From positions 1,364,001 through 1,428,000 of the forward strand of contig NZ_AP012323.1 of NCBI RefSeq assembly GCF_001025135.1: a stretch of DNA of 64,000 nt, written 5' to 3'. How positions within the stretch are numbered: position 1 is the first letter of the stretch; each line of letters opens with the position of its first letter. Origin of the DNA: Bifidobacterium bifidum ATCC 29521 = JCM 1255 = DSM 20456. GTDB lineage: Bacteria; Actinomycetota; Actinomycetes; Actinomycetales; Bifidobacteriaceae. Shown here one piece after another: positions 57,603 to 64,000 of this stretch. A program made the position numbers and the translations under genes. The notes under the pieces were generated by a model. It saw only the letters and a list, made by a program, of their open reading frames with translations. It searched no databases and was not told where the DNA came from.

Positions 57603-58574
57603 ATGAGCGGCTCAAGTGACGCGCTGGCCACGGTGACCTTGCGGGTGAACAGGTTCACGCCGCGTCCCGAGCGTGATCGCCCGGCCCGCTCCGGCAGCCC
57701 CTTCGCCAAGAAAAGCTCGCCATTCGGCGGCGCCTCCGCTTCGGCGCGTCGGCGTCCCCGCGGCAAGCAGTGGGTTCAGGAGTACACTCTGCCGGTTCGC
57801 CGGGAGGATACGGTGCTGGACTGTCTGCTGAAGATCAAGCGCACCGTGGATCCGACCCTGGCGTTCCGTTATTCGTGCGGGCATGGCATGTGCGGTTCCG
57901 ACGCGGTGGCGATCAACGGCACGCCGACGCTCCTGTGCACCGCGACCGTCGGCGACTGGGCGAAACCGGCGACGCCGATTCCCCTCGCCGATGACGAGGG
58001 ATTCCGCCACACCGGCGACGCGGGTGATAAGCGGAGCGCGGACACGACCGCTCCCGAAGGAAACTCTTGCGAAGACAACGCAGACGCGCAATCCCACGAA
58101 CTCGGCATCATCGAACTGGCACCGCTGCCGGGATTCCCCGTCCAGCGCGATCTGATCGCGGACATCGACCCGATGCTCGACCAGATCAGGAAGCTCAAGC
58201 CGTATCTGCAGGCCGATGGCGTGCTCGCGACCACCAGCGAAGGCAAGGTTGACGTGTTCGAATACCTTCAGCGGCCAGAGCAGCTGGCGAAATACGAGCT
58301 GCTCAGCAACTGCATCGCCTGTGGCGTGTGCGAGGGAGCCTGCCCGGTCTACGCCGGCGGCGACGCCTTCATTGGGCCGGCGGCCCTGATCTCGACCTCC
58401 CGCTTCGTGAACGATTCGAGGGACACCGCAACCGACGAGCGACTGGACGCCATCGACACCGCCGACGGCGTGGCCGCTTGCCAATCCGTGCGCGCCTGCT
58501 CGCGCCACTGTCCCCGCGGCATCGACGTCGGCGAGGAGATGTGGCAGATCGTCGCCCGCGTCCGAGAGCGCTGA
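57603..58574 (+). CDS. Succinate dehydrogenase/fumarate reductase iron-sulfur subunit-like, 323 aa
   Basis: Electron-carrying subunit partner of an SdhA/FrdA flavoprotein. A 50-residue basic N-terminal extension precedes the domain. The [2Fe-2S] motif is YSCGHGMCGSDAVAINGTP then LLC, near residue 95. The 4Fe/3Fe region is NCIACGVCEGACPVYAGG near 240 and RACSRHCPRGIDV near 300, with all cysteines present. An acidic insertion (about 140-170) is unusual. AGGAGGCATATAT precedes the ATG. It is divergent from yraN and followed by a methyltransferase gene 45 nt downstream. Confidence 0.93.
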   Translation: MSGSSDALATVTLRVNRFTPRPERDRPARSGSPFAKKSSPFGGASASARRRPRGKQWVQEYTLPVRREDTVLDCLLKIKRTVDPTLAFRYSCGHGMCGSDAVAINGTPTLLCTATVGDWAKPATPIPLADDEGFRHTGDAGDKRSADTTAPEGNSCEDNADAQSHELGIIELAPLPGFPVQRDLIADIDPMLDQIRKLKPYLQADGVLATTSEGKVDVFEYLQRPEQLAKYELLSNCIACGVCEGACPVYAGGDAFIGPAALISTSRFVNDSRDTATDERLDAIDTADGVAACQSVRACSRHCPRGIDVGEEMWQIVARVRER

Positions 58575-58619
58575 CAGACCGAAACAGACACCATTCGACA
58601 ACGGTTCAGGGGATTGTTT

Positions 58620-59291
58620 ATGGATAAGACCTCATATGCGAATCTCGCCAGGGCATGGGAGTACGTCGAGGATCACGCCTATTCCCGGCAGACGCAAGCG
58701 CTGCTGGACGCGCGCGAACAGGCCGCCCAGTGCGGTCTTGCGCAGGGTTCCGCAGCTCAGGCGCAGCTGCTGCATACGCTGGCATGCATGATGCGCAGCA
58801 CCTCGGTGATCACCATCGGCTCCGGCTCACTCGTGGAGATCGTCCAGCTTGTCGATGCGCTGCACGGTACCGGCCAGTTGACGGCGGTGGATTCCTCGAC
58901 GCAGGGAATCGCGCTCATCCGCAAGATGTTCTTCGCCCTGTCCGACACGACACAAACGACGCTGCGCGCGGTGAACGCGCCGGTGAACGTGTTTCTGCCG
59001 CGTCTCAACGGCACGGATTACGACCTGATCGTCGTCTCCGGCGATGCGGCGAACTATTTGGACACGTTTGCCCAGGCGCCGCGGCTGCTCCGGGAGCACG
59101 GCGTCATCGTGTTCACCGACATGCTCGCGTTCGAGGGCGACGAGGCGAACGGCGGTGTACCCAATCCCGCTGACCGCAGCGACAAGGCGGTGGTCATGCG
59201 GCAATTGCTGGACATGGTTCAGGACGACGACCGTTTCGAATCCTCTCTGACTCCGACCGGCACCGGACTGCTCATCGCCGTCAAGCGCTAG
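58620..59291 (+). CDS. O-methyltransferase-like SAM-dependent protein, 223 aa
   Basis: Rossmann-fold protein of the O-methyltransferase group: TSVITIGSGSLVEIVQLVDAL near residue 63 is the SAM-binding start (glycines partly changed to IGSGS), AVDSSTQGIALIRKMF follows as beta 2, DYDLIVVSGDAANYLDTF gives the metal-adjacent Asp region, and GVIVFTDMLAFEGD is the next strand. It is similar to predicted O-methyltransferases of Actinobacteria. ATG 58620 follows AGGGGA at good spacing; a TTG two codons earlier is possible. Its stop overlaps the convergent LOG gene stop by 4 nt. Confidence 0.86.
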   Translation: MDKTSYANLARAWEYVEDHAYSRQTQALLDAREQAAQCGLAQGSAAQAQLLHTLACMMRSTSVITIGSGSLVEIVQLVDALHGTGQLTAVDSSTQGIALIRKMFFALSDTTQTTLRAVNAPVNVFLPRLNGTDYDLIVVSGDAANYLDTFAQAPRLLREHGVIVFTDMLAFEGDEANGGVPNPADRSDKAVVMRQLLDMVQDDDRFESSLTPTGTGLLIAVKR

Positions 59292-60229
59292 GAGGCGATC
59301 CGGCTGACCGCCACTTCCACGGCCTCGTCGGGGTCGTCCGTGATCAGTACCAGACTCGGGTCGAGCGGCGAGATCATGCCGTGATCCTGCACGGTCGATG
59401 TCAGCCATTCGAACAGGCCACGCCAGTATTCGGTGCCGTACAGGACGATCGGCATCGACATGACCTTGTGCGTCTGCACCAGGGTCAGCAGCTCGAACAT
59501 CTCATCGAATGTGCCGAATCCTCCGGGGCATACGATCACGCCGGACGAGTATTTGACGAACATGGTCTTGCGCACGAAGAAATAGCGGAAGCTCATGCCC
59601 AGGTTCACCCATTGGTTGAGCCCCTGCTCGTGCGGCAGTTCGATGCCCAGTCCGACCGATTTGCCGCCGGCAAGCGCCGCACCACGGTTCGCGGCCTCCA
59701 TGATGCCCGGCCCTCCCCCGGTGATGACGGCCACGCCATGCTTTGCGATTCCACGCCCCATGCGCCGCGCCGCCTTATAGTCCGGGTCGGTGCGCGGCGT
59801 GCGGGCGGAGCCGAACACGCTGACCGCCGGCCCGAGCTCGGCGAGCGCCCCGAACCCGTCGACGAACTCGGATTGGATGCGCAGCACACGCCACGGATCC
59901 ATGTGGAGCCAATCGGTCTCCTGATTGGGTTTGAGCAGGTTGGCCGTAGTGTTGTCGTTCGGAATCATCGGGCCGCGCAGAATCACCGGGCCCCGGTGAT
60001 AGGTGTCGCCCAACGGCGATGCATCCTGCTGAACGCCGGAGACGGCGGCGCGTACCGCCGCGTCACCCGTCTGCCGCCCGGCGGCCGATGATTTCCCTCG
60101 TTCGGCACCTGCCGCGGCGATGATGTCGTTCAGCGCGTTGTTCGCCGCCGCGTGGGCGAGCTTCTGCGCGGCCAGTTTACGCAGCTTCTTTTTCTTGCCG
60201 CTTTTCTTCGACGCATCCGTTTTCGACAT
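59288..60229 (-). CDS. LOG-family (TIGR00730) Rossmann-fold nucleotide hydrolase, 313 aa
   Basis: A basic Lys-rich N terminus (1-25) and Ala/Gly-rich linker precede a Rossmann domain: VSVFGSARTPRTDPDYKAAR, VITGGGPGIMEAANRG and the family hallmark CPGGFGTFDEMFELLT, i.e. PGGxGTxxE. Many members are cytokinin-activating phosphoribohydrolases that release a base from a nucleoside 5'-monophosphate; the role in bifidobacteria is not known. AAGGAG lies 9 nt before ATG 60229. It may be linked to nucleotide salvage. Confidence 0.9.
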   Translation of the reverse strand: MSKTDASKKSGKKKKLRKLAAQKLAHAAANNALNDIIAAAGAERGKSSAAGRQTGDAAVRAAVSGVQQDASPLGDTYHRGPVILRGPMIPNDNTTANLLKPNQETDWLHMDPWRVLRIQSEFVDGFGALAELGPAVSVFGSARTPRTDPDYKAARRMGRGIAKHGVAVITGGGPGIMEAANRGAALAGGKSVGLGIELPHEQGLNQWVNLGMSFRYFFVRKTMFVKYSSGVIVCPGGFGTFDEMFELLTLVQTHKVMSMPIVLYGTEYWRGLFEWLTSTVQDHGMISPLDPSLVLITDDPDEAVEVAVSRIAS

Positions 60230-60280
60230 GATCACGCACTCCTTGTCTTGGATGTCTCCAACATACCAGCAGAAGCTCCG

Positions 60281-61549
60281 TTACGACACCGACTCCAGCT
60301 CCTCCTTCTCGAACCGCTTGGACTGACGGCTTAGTAGGATGCCGCTGATGAGCGCCGCGATCAGGGATGCCATCAGCACGCCGAACCGTCCTTCCGCAGA
60401 CAGCTCCGTGTTCGTGTAGGCCAGAGAGGCGATCAGGAACGATACCGTGAAGCCGATGCCGCACGCGCAGGCTGCGGGGAACATGTCGCGCACGCGCAGT
60501 CCCTTCGCCATCGTCAGCCCAGCCACGTGCGTGGACAGCCATGCCGTGATCATGATGCCGAGCGGCTTGCCGATCACCAGCGCCACGATGATGCCGATGA
60601 CCACGGGCGACAGCATCAGCGCCGGGGACAGCTCGGCGAAGTGCACGCCGGTGGCGAACAGCGCGAATATCGGCAGTGCGAGCAGCGAAGAGAACGGCTG
60701 CAGCTTGCTCGCATAGCGTTGCGCGCGCGGCGACTTCTCACTGTGCATTTCACGCGACGGCGTCAGCAGGCCGACCAGCACGCCCGCCAGCGTGGGGTGC
60801 ACGCCGGCCTCGAACATCATCACCCATGCCAGTACGCCTATCACGGCGACCAGCAGCCATGGGACGCGGCGCAATCTCGCCAGGAACGCCCAGATGGCCG
60901 CGCATATGGCGATGCCGATGAACCAGTACCATGCGTTGAGCGACGAGAAGAACACCGCGATCAGGATGATCGCCAGCAAGTCATCGACCGTGGCAAGCGT
61001 CATCAGGAACGCTCGGATCGAACCGGGCAGCGCCTTGGCGAACAACGCAAGCACCGCCAGCGAGAAGGCGATGTCCGTCGCTGTGGGAATCGCCCACCCC
61101 TGCGCCGCTTCGGCGAACGGGATATCCGCGCCGGTCGGGATGGTGACGATTCCCGGCGCAGGCGGCGCGAACCGGGAGAACAGGGAGATGACCGTGATGA
61201 ACAGCACCGGCGGCATCAGCATACCGCCCACGGCGCACAGCATGGGCACGGCGGCGGCTTTCGGATTGGCGAGCGAACCGGTGGTCAGCTCCTGTTTGAG
61301 ATCCAATCCGACCGTGAGGAAGAATATCGTCAGCAGGCCATCCTGCGCCCAATGCCCGATCGGCAGGATGATGTTGGTGCCGGGAATGCCCAGCTGCGTC
61401 TCCGCCACCGCCTCGAACATGTGCGACGTCCATGGCAGATTAGCCAGGACCAGACCAGCAAACGCGAACGCGAGCATAATCAGGCCGGAAATACGATCGG
61501 ACGCGGCGATTCGCCGGATCCTGGCCCAAACCCTACCCGTGCTATTCAT
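60281..61549 (-). CDS. nhaA: Na+/H+ antiporter NhaA, 422 aa
   Basis: Twelve-helix antiporter that exports Na+ for H+. The functional region WAIPTATDIAFSLAVLALF (helix IV) and TVDDLLAIILIAVFF (helix V, the two adjacent Asp) are present, and LFFLTVGLDLKQEL and GIGFTVSFLIASLA match NhaA. GAGGGTTC precedes the ATG. The next gene leftward on the same strand, the LOG-family gene, lies 51 nt downstream. Confidence 0.95.
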   Translation of the reverse strand: MNSTGRVWARIRRIAASDRISGLIMLAFAFAGLVLANLPWTSHMFEAVAETQLGIPGTNIILPIGHWAQDGLLTIFFLTVGLDLKQELTTGSLANPKAAAVPMLCAVGGMLMPPVLFITVISLFSRFAPPAPGIVTIPTGADIPFAEAAQGWAIPTATDIAFSLAVLALFAKALPGSIRAFLMTLATVDDLLAIILIAVFFSSLNAWYWFIGIAICAAIWAFLARLRRVPWLLVAVIGVLAWVMMFEAGVHPTLAGVLVGLLTPSREMHSEKSPRAQRYASKLQPFSSLLALPIFALFATGVHFAELSPALMLSPVVIGIIVALVIGKPLGIMITAWLSTHVAGLTMAKGLRVRDMFPAACACGIGFTVSFLIASLAYTNTELSAEGRFGVLMASLIAALISGILLSRQSKRFEKEELESVS

Positions 61550-61652
61550 GAACCCTCAATTCCATACCAGGTGAACAGCCTGACGCGGACGCATGCCTGA
61601 CATGTCAGGATTCGGTGCCATCAGACCGACTCCTCATTTTACAGACCCCCAT

Positions 61653-61756
61653 CCCACTCTACGCCCCGGGCTGAGCCTAGCGAAGCGAGACCACAATCAC
61701 AGGGGCCAAAGGCGAGCCGTGAAGAAACAGCAGAGCTGCTTGTAGGCGAGGAGTGG
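61653..61756. other. Long-range stem enclosing about 80 nt (possible structured RNA)
   Basis: CCCACTCTACGCC (61653-61665) pairs with GGCGAGGAGTGGG (61744-61756) at 11 of 13 positions; the interior has short stems such as AGCAGAGCTGCT. It lies upstream of nhaA. I do not recognise a known RNA family. Confidence 0.4.
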
Positions 61757-61783
61757 GGGAGGAAGGCGACGGACAATCCATAT

Positions 61784-61830
61784 CCGGCGAAAGTCCCATC
61801 TATTCGTCGCCGGATGGGACTTTCGCGGGA
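61784..61830. repeat. AAAGTCCCAT palindrome, copy 3
   Basis: CCGGCGAAAGTCCCAT (61784-61799) and ATGGGACTTTCGCGGGA (61814-61830) across a 14-nt loop; the same loop length as copies at 10141 and 33643. Confidence 0.8.
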
Positions 61831-61879
61831 AAGGCGTGGGGATGATTCCCCGCCGATCGTCATCCGGCTATCGCCTGTA

Positions 61880-62025
61880 CCACACCATGCGATTTTTGAG
61901 GGTTTTGGGGCTGGTGTGGCCAAGGGCGGTTCCGGGCCCATTCACCGGTCATTGGAAAATGGCGGTTTCCGCGACCCGTGCTTTGCCACACCATGCGATT
62001 CTGGGGTGTTTTTCGCCTGGTGTGG
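61880..62025. repeat. Duplicated CCACACCA hairpin
   Basis: Two hairpins of the same design: CCACACCATGCGATT...TGGTGTGG at 61880-61919 and 61986-62025. Each has identical arms, the shared ATGCGATT after the left arm and 24-nt loops containing a G/T-rich run. The gene-free region 61550-62220 contains these, the palindrome at 61784 and a possible structured stem. Confidence 0.7.
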
Positions 62026-62220
62026 CACACGGGATGGGAGCGAATCAGCCGGACGGATGGATAGGGACTGAGTATGGACTGTCCCGCCAGACTGAGAACC
62101 ACCCCCAGTCATGCCGCGCATGCCAGCCCTCCGCCAGCGGGGACGATAATGTCGGGCGCCCGCTGTTTGCCTCACGACTCGCCCCGCCGGCGGGCCGAGA
62201 GGCAATCCCGGTTGCCGAAA

Positions 62221-63405
62221 TCAGGCGCGCTGTGACAGGGCCACGGCGATGTTGTCCAGCACCTGCTTAAGCAGCGCCTTCGGGCAGGCGAGGTTGACGC
62301 GCTCGAATCCAGCTCCGTTCTCGCCGAACAGCACGCCCTCGTCGAAATACACTCGAGCGCGGTCGCGCATGAAATCGCGCAGCTCGTCCGCCGAACCGAA
62401 GCCAAGACCGCGGCAGTCCAGCCATGCCAGATACGTGCCTTCCGGCTCGATGAGCCGAAGTCCAGGCGTGCGTTCCGCGAACTCGCGCAGCAGCGAAAGG
62501 TTGTCGGCGAGCACGCCCATGAGCGCATCCAGCCACGGTTCGGCCCGCTCATATGCCGCTTGGCACGCGACGAGTCCGAAATGGCTGACGGTCAGGCCGG
62601 CGATGTTCTCCGCCGCCACGTCGAACGCCCGCTTGAGTTCGGGGTTGACGGTGATGACGTTGGAGCACAGCAGGCCGGCGATGTTGAAGGTCTTGGTCGG
62701 GGCGGTGAACTCATAGCAGTGGCCGGCGTAGCGCTCCCCCAGCGTGCCGAACATCGTCACGTCGTGTCCGGGGTAGGCGAAGTCCGCATGGATCTCATCG
62801 GCCAGAATGGTCACGCCGTGGGCGATGCAGATGTCGCCCAGACGACGCAGCTCGTCGGCGCTCCACACGCGGCCGACCGGGTTGTGCGGGTTGCACAGCA
62901 TCAGCGCCGTGCACCGCGGGTCGGACGCCTTGGCCTCCAGATCATCGAAATCCATGACGTAACGTCCGTCGTCACCTAGGATGAGGCGGTTGTCGAGTAT
63001 GGTCAGGCCGTTGTGCTCCGCGGCGGCGGTGAAAGGATAGTAGACGGGTCCTTGCAGGATCACCTTGTCGCCGGGATGGGTGACCGCACGCAGTGCGGTG
63101 TTGACCGCGGGCATGACCCCGTCCGACAGGCTCACCCAGGCCGGGTCGATGTCCCAGTTGTGCCGACGACTCATCCATGCCGTCAGCGCGCGGAAATACC
63201 CGTCGGTCGCGTAATCGTATCCGAAGATGTCATGTTGGGCGGCTTCGACCAGCGCTTCTACGATTTCCGGAGCCGGCTTGAATTCCATGTCGGCAACGGA
63301 CATGGCGATCACGTCCTCGCTTCCCACACCCATGTCATCCTCGATCATGTGCCATTTGATGGATGTGGTGCCGCGCCGTTCGACCACGGACTGGAAATCG
63401 TACAC
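62221..63405 (-). CDS. MalY/PatB-type PLP-dependent C-S lyase, 394 aa
   Basis: Aminotransferase-fold enzyme that cleaves cystathionine and related thioethers to release a thiol, pyruvate and ammonia. It starts YDFQSVVERRGTTSIKW, the hallmark of MalY/PatB, and has MSVADMEFKPAPEI, LCNPHNPVGRVW, ADEIHADFAY and the PLP lysine in TAPTKTFNIAGL near residue 233. The start is GTG 63405: GAGGAG lies 5 nt before it, and the protein then begins as in the family; the frame upstream is open but overlaps the terminator region. It supplies homocysteine for methionine, or degrades sulfur amino acids. Confidence 0.92.
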   Translation of the reverse strand: MYDFQSVVERRGTTSIKWHMIEDDMGVGSEDVIAMSVADMEFKPAPEIVEALVEAAQHDIFGYDYATDGYFRALTAWMSRRHNWDIDPAWVSLSDGVMPAVNTALRAVTHPGDKVILQGPVYYPFTAAAEHNGLTILDNRLILGDDGRYVMDFDDLEAKASDPRCTALMLCNPHNPVGRVWSADELRRLGDICIAHGVTILADEIHADFAYPGHDVTMFGTLGERYAGHCYEFTAPTKTFNIAGLLCSNVITVNPELKRAFDVAAENIAGLTVSHFGLVACQAAYERAEPWLDALMGVLADNLSLLREFAERTPGLRLIEPEGTYLAWLDCRGLGFGSADELRDFMRDRARVYFDEGVLFGENGAGFERVNLACPKALLKQVLDNIAVALSQRA

Positions 63406-63496
63406 GTCTGCTCCTCGTATGTATTCGATGGCGCCGGAACACGGTCGTGGGCGGATGCTCCTCGTTGCGCCTGTCTGCTGTGCGCCCATCCATTGG

Positions 63497-63533
63497 AAAA
63501 GCCCTCGGAAGCATTCGCTTTCAAGGGCTTTTT
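63497..63533. terminator. Terminator of the tRNA-Arg unit
   Basis: AAAAGCCCT and AGGGCTTTT (63497-63533) pair around an inner GAAGC/GCTTTC stem; U-rich on both sides. It separates the tRNA genes from the C-S lyase gene. Confidence 0.85.
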
Positions 63534-63534
63534 G

Positions 63535-63608
63535 TGCGCCGAACAGGATTCGAACCTGCGACCTGCTGATCCGTAGTCAGCTGCTCTAATCCGCTGGGCT
63601 ACTGGCGC
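63535..63608 (-). tRNA. tRNA-Arg (anticodon ACG), copy with imperfect acceptor stem
   Basis: 74 nt without CCA. The anticodon loop is CTACGGA between GCTGA and TCAGC. The 3' acceptor strand reads TCGGCGC against 5' GCGCCAG, giving an A6-C67 mismatch and a G7-U66 pair, unlike the perfect copy upstream. The D stem has a C12-A23 mismatch in both copies. Confidence 0.9.
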
Positions 63609-63657
63609 ATACCGCGCATATTGAATTATGCACAACCGTGAATTACTTCACGGCTCG

Positions 63658-63731
63658 TGCGCCAGACAGGATTCGAACCTGCGACCTGCTGATCCGTAGT
63701 CAGCTGCTCTAATCCGCTGGGCTACTGGCGC
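63658..63731 (-). tRNA. tRNA-Arg (anticodon ACG)
   Basis: 74 nt, identical to the other copy except in the 3' acceptor strand, which is CTGGCGC and pairs perfectly with GCGCCAG. It is the first of two tRNA genes on the minus strand, 49 nt before the second. The spacer has a CCGTGAA/TTCACGG hairpin. Confidence 0.95.
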
Positions 63732-63834
63732 ATGTTGTCTTGTTTGCGGCAACTCAAATAAATTACATCAATGTAATGACTTTAGCAACTTGGCGTGTCG
63801 CGCGCGTGTCGCGAGCGTGCCGCGCGCGTCCCCG

Positions 63835-64000
63835 TCATGCCACGAGGCGCCGTTCCCCACGGACCAGTTTGGGCAGACCCTCACCCCTGACCGAGGCCGC
63901 GTCGACGATCACCTGCTGCACGTCATCCATGCTTGGGAGCTCGAACATCGTCTCCTCAAGGGTCTTCTCGATGATCGACCGCAGCCCTCGCGCACCCGTC
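63835..64000 (-). CDS. clpX: ATP-dependent Clp protease ATP-binding subunit ClpX (partial, C-terminal 54 residues)
   Basis: The visible reading frame TGARGLRSIIEKTLEETMFE, then LPSMDDVQQVIVDAASVRGEG, matches the sensor-2 and small C-terminal domain of ClpX, which unfolds substrates for ClpP. The Arg in GARGLR is the sensor-2 arginine. The gene continues beyond the end of the window. Confidence 0.93.
   Translation of the reverse strand, partial: TGARGLRSIIEKTLEETMFELPSMDDVQQVIVDAASVRGEGLPKLVRGERRLVA

Noticed and set aside
63535..63731. Integration site flanked by a current mobile element
   Set aside because: Only the tRNAs are duplicated; no integrase or element-like genes lie beside them in the window.

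Overview
The window looks like a chromosomal segment of a Bifidobacterium (GC-rich actinobacterium, species not determined). The main reasons are high GC, strong AGGAGG-type ribosome binding sites, a yraN-yifB-dprA run next to FrdA/SdhA- and SdhB-like genes, a MetNIQ/MetY/MalY sulfur amino acid set, and many GC-rich 'CCCGCCAGCGGG' intergenic hairpins. No rRNA, CRISPR array or intact prophage is visible. Most long ORFs antisense to recognised genes are GC-driven shadows.

Layout. 1-6.9 kb: a partial histidine phosphatase, a hydrolase remnant, a YeiH-type exporter with its LysR regulator, a HAD phosphatase, a glycosyltransferase fused to a nucleoside-deoxyribosyltransferase-like domain, and a broken membrane gene. 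7-13.2 kb: a zinc-ribbon/PASTA-like membrane protein, an esterase, a peptide deformylase variant, small membrane and zinc-ribbon proteins, a metallopeptidase and a membrane-tethered HTH protein. 13.4-19 kb: an SPFH/zinc-ribbon/membrane-protein operon with a frameshift, then an XRE-type regulator followed by a Ser/Thr kinase. 19.1-24.5 kb: a cupin/methyltransferase pair, YccF, GNAT, and an AT-richer patch with a small HTH-like gene, a Fic protein and the 5' stub of a phage-type integrase.

24.5-33.7 kb: ychF, then a compact minus-strand cluster of metQ, an orphan alpha-ketoacid dehydrogenase E1 alpha/beta pair, metN, metI and an aminotransferase, followed by an isoaspartyl peptidase. 33.7-47.5 kb: proC with a prolyl aminopeptidase, a two-component system whose kinase carries a second degenerate kinase half, a double PAP2 secreted phosphatase, and an FtsX-type ABC exporter followed by a 105-bp tandem duplication of its 3' end. 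47.5-64 kb: metY, a CmpB-like membrane protein, pyridoxal kinase, FrdA/SdhA-like flavoprotein, ogt, dprA-yifB-yraN, SdhB-like iron-sulfur protein, an O-methyltransferase, a LOG-family protein, nhaA, a MalY/PatB C-S lyase, two tRNA-Arg(ACG) genes and the 3' end of clpX.

Themes. Sulfur amino acid handling recurs (metQ/N/I, E1 pair, aminotransferase, metY, malY). Proline release and synthesis sit together (pip-proC). Natural-transformation genes dprA and yifB are clustered. The intergenic space is rich in structured repeats: two homologous 159-bp inverted-repeat elements at equivalent positions, three AAAGTCCCAT palindromes, and several GC-rich multi-hairpin elements. The most unusual items are the 159-bp twin elements, the methionine-transporter/E1 operon, the glycosyltransferase-NDT fusion, the one-and-a-half histidine kinase and the tandem 3'-end duplication.
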